DNA of 10,603 nucleotides, taken from NCBI GenBank assembly GCA_002392625.1, contig DGHJ01000010.1, positions 1 through 10,603 on the forward strand, in the 5' to 3' direction. Below are positions 6,190 to 10,603 of this stretch, piece after piece. Position numbers and translations under genes: made by a program. Each line of letters starts with the position of its first letter. Within the stretch, counting starts at the first letter, position 1. Under the pieces are notes generated by a model, which did not search any database, was not told the DNA's origin, and was given only the letters and a program-made list of their open reading frames with translations. The DNA comes from Oscillospiraceae bacterium UBA3851 (GTDB taxonomy: Bacteria > Bacillota > Clostridia > Oscillospirales > Oscillospiraceae).

Positions 6190-7071
6190 ATGCGCGTGCT
6201 GCGCCATACCGTCACCGATGAGGAGGCGGGTCAAAAACTGAAAACACTGCTGCGCAGCCGGTGGCACATCTCCTCCTCCCTGCTGAAAAGCCTGAAGTGG
6301 CGGGAAGGCGCCATCACCGTCAACGGCCTTTCCGCCCCGTTGTCGCAGGTGCTGCGGCCGGGTGACGCAGTAGCGGTGGACGTGTCCGACGACGACAGCC
6401 TCAGCCCGCACATCGCGTCGGTGGACGTACCGCTGGACGTGCTGTGGGAGGACGAGGATCTGCTGATCCTCAATAAGCCCGCCGGTCTCGCCGTCCACTC
6501 CGCCGCGCTCACCGAGGAGACGGTCACCGTGGCGGGGGCTGTGGCCCACTATCTGGGAGGCGCGCCCTTCCATCCGGTGAACCGGCTGGACCGGGGCGTC
6601 ACCGGCATCATGGTGGTGGCCAAAAGCGGCTTTATCCACCACCGATGCATGTCCATCCTCCACACTGACGATTTTCGCCGGGAGTACCGGGGCGTCTGCG
6701 CCGGCGTGCCGGAGCCGAACGCCGGCGTCATTGATCTGCCCATCGGCCGGAAACCAGACTCTGTGCTGGAGCGGCGCATCGACCCGGCCGGTCTCCCCGC
6801 ACGGACGGAATACCAGGTGCTGGGCAGCCGGGTTGATCGCGCCGTGCTGCGGCTGCGGCCTCTCACCGGGCGGACCCACCAGCTGCGGCTCCACTGTGCC
6901 GCTATCGGCCACCCCCTGCTGGGGGACTGGCTCTACGGCACCGAGGATCGGGAACTGATCGCCCGCCCCGCCCTCCACTCCTATGAGCTGTGGCTGCGCC
7001 ATCCGCTGACGGAGGAGATCATCCACGTGGTCGCCCCATTACCGGAGGATATGAAACGTTTGTTACCTTGA
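6190..7071 (+). CDS. RluA-family pseudouridine synthase
   Basis: The product isomerises specific uridines in RNA (rRNA or tRNA) to pseudouridine in the cytoplasm. An N-terminal S4-like RNA-binding region spans roughly residues 13-62 (KLKTLL, VNG, LRPGDAV). The catalytic domain follows with ILNKPAGLAVHS (93-104) and the signature HPVNRLDRGVTG (128-139), in which Asp134 is the expected catalytic aspartate. LTGRTHQLRLHCAAIGHPLLGD near residue 225-246 is the second conserved block. The 293 residues match the family norm. The start is set by AAAGGGGG (6174-6181), 8 bases before the ATG. Terminators lie on both sides (6115-6145 and 7073-7102), so the gene is probably a single unit, although I could not find a convincing promoter in the 45 bases after the upstream terminator. 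The RNA target (RluA, RluC or RluD type) cannot be fixed from sequence alone. Confidence 0.92.
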   Translation: MRVLRHTVTDEEAGQKLKTLLRSRWHISSSLLKSLKWREGAITVNGLSAPLSQVLRPGDAVAVDVSDDDSLSPHIASVDVPLDVLWEDEDLLILNKPAGLAVHSAALTEETVTVAGAVAHYLGGAPFHPVNRLDRGVTGIMVVAKSGFIHHRCMSILHTDDFRREYRGVCAGVPEPNAGVIDLPIGRKPDSVLERRIDPAGLPARTEYQVLGSRVDRAVLRLRPLTGRTHQLRLHCAAIGHPLLGDWLYGTEDRELIARPALHSYELWLRHPLTEEIIHVVAPLPEDMKRLLP

Positions 7072-7072
7072 T

Positions 7073-7102
7073 AAAACCGCCTGCCTTGTGGCAGGCGGTT
7101 TT
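7073..7102. terminator. Bidirectional terminator between convergent genes
   Basis: A perfect 13-bp stem AAAACCGCCTGCC/GGCAGGCGGTTTT (7073-7085 with 7090-7102, loop TTGT) gives a T-run on both strands. It starts one base after the pseudouridine synthase stop codon and 13 bases from the end of the - strand permease gene, so it can end both transcripts. Confidence 0.9.
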
Positions 7103-7115
7103 CCTTTACAGTACC

Positions 7116-7760
7116 TTACAGATCAACCTTTTCATAGCGTTTTGCCGACAGTTTATATGCCAGCAGCGTCGCGATGGCGTAGACTGCGGCGCACACCGCC
7201 AGGATCGGCAGCTGGCGCAGGCAGGAGGCTTTATCCGTGCCGTCCAGCCACGCAAATCCGGGCACGTGCGGCAGCAACACGTCGCAGATCACCACCAGCG
7301 CCACGCAGAGGGACGCCTTCAGGAAGGACACGCCCACCTTGTAGCCGGTGCGGTAAAAGGACGGCAGAAACATGATGTTGAACACGGCAAACAGGATGAA
7401 CGCCACGGCGAACAGGGCAACGTTGGCGTCCAGGCCCGCCAGATTGGTGCCCTTGGGGTTGATCCGGGCCGAGAGGAAGGCAAAGGGCACGGCGATCACC
7501 AGGGACATAATCTCGATAAGTGCCGTGAACACGCAGGCGGCCTTCACGCCGTCCCGCTTGCGCACCGGCAGCACCGCCACGAAGTCCGCGTCCCGCTGCT
7601 CCCGGCTGTTCATAAACATGAAGAAAAGGCCCAGCGTTACGTAGAAAAACGCCACCGTATAGGGGTAGTTGGGGATCAGAAAGAACACCCCCGCCAGCAG
7701 GAACACCAGCGTCATGGGGTGGCAGTTGAGCCGCAGCTGTTTAGATAATAGCGCCGTCAT
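7116..7760 (-). CDS. ABC-2 type transporter permease
   Basis: This membrane subunit has 214 residues and about six transmembrane segments (roughly 14-31, 34-51, 72-95, 112-135, 143-163, 183-200). The stretch NSREQRDADFVAVLPVRKRD (51-70), between the second and third segments, is typical of the small ABC-2 permeases (ABC2_membrane_5-like) in which 'E..D..FLLSLPVSRKDIVKA' recurs. A longer reading frame extends 20 residues upstream, but the ATG at 7758-7760 is preferred: AGGAGG (complement of 7768-7773) stands 7 bases before it. This start lies 20 bases inside the end of the ATPase gene, implying coupled translation. With that ATPase it would form an exporter or membrane-stress transporter. The substrate is unknown; peptide, antibiotic or lipid-related cargo are all possible, and there is no bacteriocin or histidine kinase gene nearby to narrow it down. 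Confidence 0.82.
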   Translation of the reverse strand: MTALLSKQLRLNCHPMTLVFLLAGVFFLIPNYPYTVAFFYVTLGLFFMFMNSREQRDADFVAVLPVRKRDGVKAACVFTALIEIMSLVIAVPFAFLSARINPKGTNLAGLDANVALFAVAFILFAVFNIMFLPSFYRTGYKVGVSFLKASLCVALVVICDVLLPHVPGFAWLDGTDKASCLRQLPILAVCAAVYAIATLLAYKLSAKRYEKVDL

Positions 7761-8478
7761 CCAGCTTCCTCCTCTCCACGGAAACGATGATATCCTCCAG
7801 CGTATGGCCCTTATCGGCAAACGCGGCTCGGAACGACTCCAGCGTGCCGGTATGGAGAATGGCGCCGTCCTTGATGAACGTGATGTGGCTGGCGCATTTC
7901 TCCAGATCCGAGGTGATGTGGGTGGAGAACAGGATGCTCCTCGTCCCGTCCGCCACGATGGATTGAAACAGCTCCGTCAGCTCGTCACGGCTCACCGGGT
8001 CCAGGCCGCTGGTGGGCTCGTCCAGAATCAGCAGCCTGGCGTTGTGGCTCAGGGCCAAGGCGATGAGATACTTGACCTTCATGCCGCTGGAGAGCTGATC
8101 CACCCGCTTTTCTCTGTCAAGGGAAAACAGTTGACAGTAGTGTTGATACTTAGACTCATCCCAGTTGGGATAGAATTTTTTCGTCACCTCCGTGATGGCG
8201 CGCAGCTTCTTCTTGGGGTAGAAGTCCACGCCGCCCAGCACCACACCGATGTTCTCCTTGAAGGTCTTTTCGCAGTTCTTCACGTTCTCCCCGTGCCAGC
8301 GGACCGTGCCCCCGTCAGGGTGTACGAGCCCCAGGATCGACTTGAGCGTGGTGGACTTCCCCGCCCCGTTGCGGCCGATGAAGCCCACAATAGCCCCCTC
8401 CGGCACGGCAAAGGACACGTCCTGCAGGGTAAAGGCGGGGTACACCTTTCGCAGGCCCTCCACTTCCAGTACGTTCAT
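7741..8478 (-). CDS. ABC transporter ATP-binding protein (YtrB/EcsA-like)
   Basis: This cytoplasmic ATPase drives the ABC-2 permease encoded directly downstream. In its 245 residues are Walker A GRNGAGKST (35-43), signature LSSGM (129-133), Walker B LLILDEP (149-155), D-loop SGLD (157-160) and switch His187 in FSTH. The usual Q-loop glutamine is not visible: the region reads IGVVLGGVDFYP (77-88). I recall this being common in the subfamily that pairs with small ABC-2 permeases, so it need not mean loss of activity. The ATG at 8476-8478 overlaps the stop codon of the AbrB-like gene in the form ATGA, and a GGAGGT site lies 9 bases upstream within that gene. The 3' end overlaps the permease start by 20 bases. 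All three genes therefore form one tightly coupled operon. Confidence 0.9.
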   Translation of the reverse strand: MNVLEVEGLRKVYPAFTLQDVSFAVPEGAIVGFIGRNGAGKSTTLKSILGLVHPDGGTVRWHGENVKNCEKTFKENIGVVLGGVDFYPKKKLRAITEVTKKFYPNWDESKYQHYCQLFSLDREKRVDQLSSGMKVKYLIALALSHNARLLILDEPTSGLDPVSRDELTELFQSIVADGTRSILFSTHITSDLEKCASHITFIKDGAILHTGTLESFRAAFADKGHTLEDIIVSVERRKLDDGAII

Positions 8479-8699
8479 TCCTCTTCCACCTCCGATGCCT
8501 GCTTGTCGAAGATCATGCGCAGCATGGGATTCAGACTGTCCAGGGTCTGCAGAGCAATTCCCTTTTTAACGTCCGCCATCAACACCAGCGAGTCCCCCGG
8601 CTCCAGGTCGAACAGATCCCGGACCTCCTTTGGGATCACGATCTGCCCCTTGGGACCGATCTTCACCGACGACATGAAATAGCGGTCTTTTTTACCCAT
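8475..8699 (-). CDS. AbrB/SpoVT/MazE-type swapped-hairpin DNA-binding protein
   Basis: This small 74-residue protein carries the AbrB-type domain at about residues 10-45, with the family pattern 'K(I/V)GPKGQIVIPKEVRDxFxLEPGDSLVL'. Such proteins dimerise through swapped beta-hairpins and bind DNA. An acidic tail (ASEVEEE) ends the chain. The ATG at 8697-8699 is chosen because AAAGGAGG (complement of 8708-8715) sits 8 bases upstream; an internal Met9 has no such site. It is the first gene of the operon, overlaps the ATPase gene by 4 bases, and is read from a near-consensus promoter. Its probable role is local control of its own operon, which could extend to the divergent rsmA promoter; this is inferred from position. 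An antitoxin role (MazE-like) is less likely because no toxin gene follows. Confidence 0.87.
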   Translation of the reverse strand: MGKKDRYFMSSVKIGPKGQIVIPKEVRDLFDLEPGDSLVLMADVKKGIALQTLDSLNPMLRMIFDKQASEVEEE

Positions 8700-8748
8700 T
8701 CTTCCGTCCTCCTTTCGTTGGATTGGTATAACTTTTCTTACTGTTTGG

Positions 8749-8778
8749 ATTTTACATCCTTTTCACTCCCCTGTCAAG
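8749..8778 (-). promoter_or_regulatory. Promoter of the AbrB-ABC operon
   Basis: Read on the - strand, a perfect -35 box TTGACA (complement of 8773-8778) is followed after 18 bases by TAAAAT (complement of 8749-8754). This would start transcription near 8742, giving a leader of about 43 bases before the AbrB-like gene. Confidence 0.72.
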
Positions 8779-8788
8779 TCTTTTTTCT

Positions 8789-8817
8789 CGACAGAGAGAA
8801 AATGCTATGCTATACTG
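8789..8817 (+). promoter_or_regulatory. Extended -10 promoter of rsmA
   Basis: TCGACA (8789-8794) and TATACT (8812-8817) are 17 bases apart, with TG at 8809-8810 forming an extended -10. Transcription would begin near 8824, about 21 bases before the rsmA start codon. The -35 box lies only 10 bases from the -35 box of the opposing promoter. Confidence 0.72.
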
Positions 8818-8844
8818 TTCTCACCACATCAAAGGAGAACCGCC

Positions 8845-9699
8845 ATGAATCTCTGCGACCGCAACGACATACAGGCTCTATTGAGCCGCCACGGCTTTCG
8901 TTTTTCCAAGTCCATGGGGCAGAATTTCCTCATCGAGGACTGGGTGCCCCGCGATATCGCCGACGCCTGCGGCGCGGATGAGCAGACCGGCGTACTGGAG
9001 ATCGGCCCCGGCATTGGCCCGCTGACGCGGGAGCTGGCCCGGCGCTCCGGCAAGGTGGTCTCGGTGGAGCTGGACAGACGGCTCTACCCTGTTCTGGCGG
9101 AGACCATGGCGGACTTTGACAACTTTACCCTGATCCCCGGCGATGTGATGGAACTGGACCTGCCCGCTCTGGTGGCGGAGCATTTCCCCGATCTGCGGCC
9201 CATCCTATGCGCCAATCTGCCCTACAACATTACCACACCGGTGCTGACAAAGTGCGTGGAAAGCCGCTGCTTTGCCTCACTCACCGTCCTCATCCAGAAG
9301 GAGGTGGCCCAGCGGATCTGCGCCGCTCCCGGCACCGCCGACTACGGCGCGTTCACCCTCTTGATGCAGTATTACACCGCGCCTCAACTCCTGTTCACCG
9401 TGCCCAACACCTGCTTCCTCCCCGCCCCCAAGGTCACCTCGGCGGTGATCCACTGCCCGGTGCGGAAAGCGCCGCCGGTGGAGGTGGCGTCCGAAGCTGC
9501 GCTGTGGCGGACGGTGCGCGCCGGCTTTGCCCTGCGGCGCAAGACGCTGGTGAACTCCCTTCAGACCGGGTATCAGCTCCCCAAGGAGCGCCTGGCGGAG
9601 ATCGTCACCGCCTGCGGCCTGGACCCGTCCATCCGGGGCGAGCGGCTTAGCCTGGACGACTACGCCCGTCTCACCAACGCCCTGGCGGCGGAAAAGTAG
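8845..9699 (+). CDS. rsmA: 16S rRNA dimethyladenosine transferase RsmA/KsgA
   Basis: The enzyme uses S-adenosylmethionine to dimethylate two adjacent adenosines in the 3'-terminal hairpin of 16S rRNA during small-subunit maturation. Features seen are the N-terminal SMGQNFL (23-29), the SAM-binding motif LEIGPGIGPLT (51-61), Glu75 in VSVELD as the likely ribose contact, Asp100 in PGD, and the catalytic NLPYNIT (124-130). The C-terminal part contains FLPAPKVTSAV and the ALRRKTLVNSL helix of the family. The 284 residues are the usual length. The start has AAAGGAG (8832-8838), 6 bases upstream, and fits the promoter at 8789-8817. A terminator follows 15 bases after the stop, so the gene is a single unit. 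Loss of this enzyme is known to give kasugamycin resistance in other bacteria. Confidence 0.96.
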   Translation: MNLCDRNDIQALLSRHGFRFSKSMGQNFLIEDWVPRDIADACGADEQTGVLEIGPGIGPLTRELARRSGKVVSVELDRRLYPVLAETMADFDNFTLIPGDVMELDLPALVAEHFPDLRPILCANLPYNITTPVLTKCVESRCFASLTVLIQKEVAQRICAAPGTADYGAFTLLMQYYTAPQLLFTVPNTCFLPAPKVTSAVIHCPVRKAPPVEVASEAALWRTVRAGFALRRKTLVNSLQTGYQLPKERLAEIVTACGLDPSIRGERLSLDDYARLTNALAAEK

Positions 9700-9714
9700 A
9701 CAGCGATCCTTCAC

Positions 9715-9745
9715 GGAGCGGCGGAAAACGCCGCTCCTCTTTTTT
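9715..9745 (+). terminator. Intrinsic terminator after rsmA
   Basis: A perfect 9-bp stem GGAGCGGCG/CGCCGCTCC (9715-9723 with 9729-9737, loop GAAAA) is followed by TCTTTTTT (9738-9745). Confidence 0.92.
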
Positions 9746-9754
9746 GCGCAAATA

Positions 9755-9803
9755 ATCCCTTATCTTGTGAAATCGTCTCTTGCATTGCCACAAGATATAG
9801 TGT
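9755..9803. promoter_or_regulatory. NrdR-type operator: one strong box, one weak box
   Basis: The 16-base segment 9788-9803 agrees with 14 of 16 positions of the NrdR box as I remember it (acaCwAtATaTwGtgt); it ends on the first base of the -10 box. A weaker relative lies at 9755-9770. Seen independently of any consensus, TATCTTGTG (9761-9769) and CACAAGATA (9789-9797) are a perfect 9-base inverted repeat that brackets the -35 box. The gap of 17 bases between the boxes is slightly larger than the 15-16 I recall for paired NrdR boxes. Repression of nrdD by the ATP-cone regulator NrdR is the natural reading. Confidence 0.6.
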
Positions 9804-9808
9804 ATACT
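9780..9808 (+). promoter_or_regulatory. Promoter of nrdD
   Basis: TTGCAT (9780-9785) is followed after 17 bases by TATACT (9803-9808). The start would be near 9815, leaving a leader of about 67 bases that contains a small CCCC/GGGG hairpin around 9836-9849 and no recognised riboswitch. Confidence 0.65.
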
Positions 9809-9881
9809 ATGTAAGCATGCAAAATGGAAAGAAATCCCCCTTTGCGGGGTGCCCATACAGAGAGAACGAGGAGGAACACCA

Positions 9882-10603
9882 ATGAAGGTCATCAAGCGAA
9901 ATGGCTCCGAGGTCATTTTCGACATCACCAAGATCATCATGGCCATCACCAAGGCCAACGAATCGGTAGAGGAACCGGACCGGCTGACGGCGGTGCAGAT
10001 CCAGCGTCTGGCGGAGTCGGTGGAGCTGCAGTGCCAGAAGATGGGCCGCGCCCCCACGGTGGAGGAGATCCAGGACATGGTGGAGAACCACATCATGGCC
10101 CACGGCGCCTTTGAGGTGGCCAAGCACTACATCACCTACCGCTACACCCGGTCTCTGGTGCGCAGGTCCAACACCACCGACGACAAGATCCTGTCCCTCA
10201 TCGAGTGCAACAACGAGGAGGCCAAGCAGGAGAACTCCAACAAAAATCCGGTGGTCAATTCCACCCAGCGGGACTACATGGCCGGCGAGGTCAGCCGGGA
10301 CATCACAAGCCGCATCCTGCTGCCCAAGGACATCGTGGAGGCCCACAACGAGGGCCTCATCCACTTCCACGACACCGATTACTACGCCCAGCACATGCAC
10401 AACTGCGATCTGGTGAACCTGGAGGACATGCTGCAAAACGGCACCGTCATCACCGGGACGTTGATCGAGAAGCCTCACTCCTTTGCCACCGCCTGCAACA
10501 TCGCCACCCAGATCGTGGCCCAGGTGGCCAGCAACCAGTACGGCGGCCAGTCCATCAGCCTGACCCACCTGGCCCCCTTTGTGGAGGTCAGCCGCCAGAA
10601 GCT
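9882..10603 (+). CDS. nrdD: Anaerobic (class III) ribonucleoside-triphosphate reductase, 5' part
   Basis: This oxygen-sensitive glycyl-radical enzyme converts ribonucleoside triphosphates to deoxy forms for DNA synthesis without oxygen. The gene runs off the window, so only the first 240 of some 700 residues are seen, with no stop codon. Residues 1 to about 93 are the ATP-cone (VIKRNGSEVIFDITKI at 3-18; EIQDMVENHIM; KHYITYRYTR), the allosteric domain that senses ATP/dATP. The start of the catalytic barrel follows: NSTQRDYMAGEVSRD (126-140), the HFHDTDYYAQHMHNCDLVN block (161-179) and NQYGGQSIS (218-226). Cys175 in HNCD is a plausible active-site cysteine by position. The glycyl-radical loop and zinc site lie beyond the window. 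GAGGAGG (9868-9874), 7 bases before the ATG, fixes the start. The activase nrdG would be expected just downstream. Confidence 0.95.
   Translation, partial: MKVIKRNGSEVIFDITKIIMAITKANESVEEPDRLTAVQIQRLAESVELQCQKMGRAPTVEEIQDMVENHIMAHGAFEVAKHYITYRYTRSLVRRSNTTDDKILSLIECNNEEAKQENSNKNPVVNSTQRDYMAGEVSRDITSRILLPKDIVEAHNEGLIHFHDTDYYAQHMHNCDLVNLEDMLQNGTVITGTLIEKPHSFATACNIATQIVAQVASNQYGGQSISLTHLAPFVEVSRQK

Noticed and set aside
5925..6215. 96-codon - strand frame across the hairpin array
   Set aside because: It translates the inverted repeats and terminator stem, and its start lies inside the pseudouridine synthase gene. It is more likely an accident of the repeat element.
7669..8682. 337-codon + strand frame opposite the ABC ATPase and AbrB genes
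   Set aside because: It is antisense to two recognised, overlapping genes with ribosome sites, and it shows no domain.
8475..8699. AbrB-like protein as a MazE-type antitoxin
   Set aside because: No toxin-like gene is adjacent. The partners in the operon are an ABC ATPase and a permease.

Overview
The window looks like a piece of chromosome from a strictly anaerobic gut member of the Clostridia, most likely a GC-rich Oscillospiraceae-type bacterium. This rests on several observations: coding DNA is GC-rich with G/C in wobble positions, spacers are AT-richer, Shine-Dalgarno sites are strong (AGGAGG), promoters are consensus-like (TTGACA/TATAAT), and there is an anaerobic (class III) ribonucleotide reductase. 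Genus-level assignment is inference. Every gene is assigned by recognising protein motifs; no search was run.

Region 1 (1-5922, + strand) is a purine-scavenging locus. It opens with the 3' end of ygeW, the knotted carbamoyltransferase-like protein that accompanies anaerobic purine/urate breakdown genes. Next comes a complete ABC importer of the BMP/PnrA nucleoside class: a lipoprotein receptor, a double ATPase, and two permeases. The receptor gene has its own strong promoter and ends in a strong terminator. The ATPase-permease-permease operon starts from a second promoter, so receptor and membrane parts can be made at different levels.

Region 2 (5923-6189) is an intergenic stretch packed with four perfect or near-perfect hairpins followed by a terminator. 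It is the least explained part of the window and resembles a small intergenic repeat element or a structured RNA.

Region 3 (6190-8699) holds an RluA-family pseudouridine synthase gene on the + strand. It converges, through a shared bidirectional terminator, on a three-gene - strand operon: an AbrB/SpoVT-type regulator, an ABC ATPase and an ABC-2 type permease. These three are translationally coupled by overlapping ends.

Region 4 (8700-10603, + strand) carries rsmA/ksgA (16S rRNA dimethyladenosine transferase), whose promoter lies back to back with that of the AbrB operon. It is followed by a terminator and the start of nrdD, which has a recognisable NrdR-type operator over its promoter.

No RNA genes, CRISPR arrays, insertion sequences or phage genes were seen. 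No gene-free stretch exceeds 300 bases; the longest are 519-804 and 5923-6189. I did not find a convincing wholly new system. The best leads are the hairpin array, the paired AATTTGTC repeats upstream of the receptor promoter, and the ygeW-transporter linkage.
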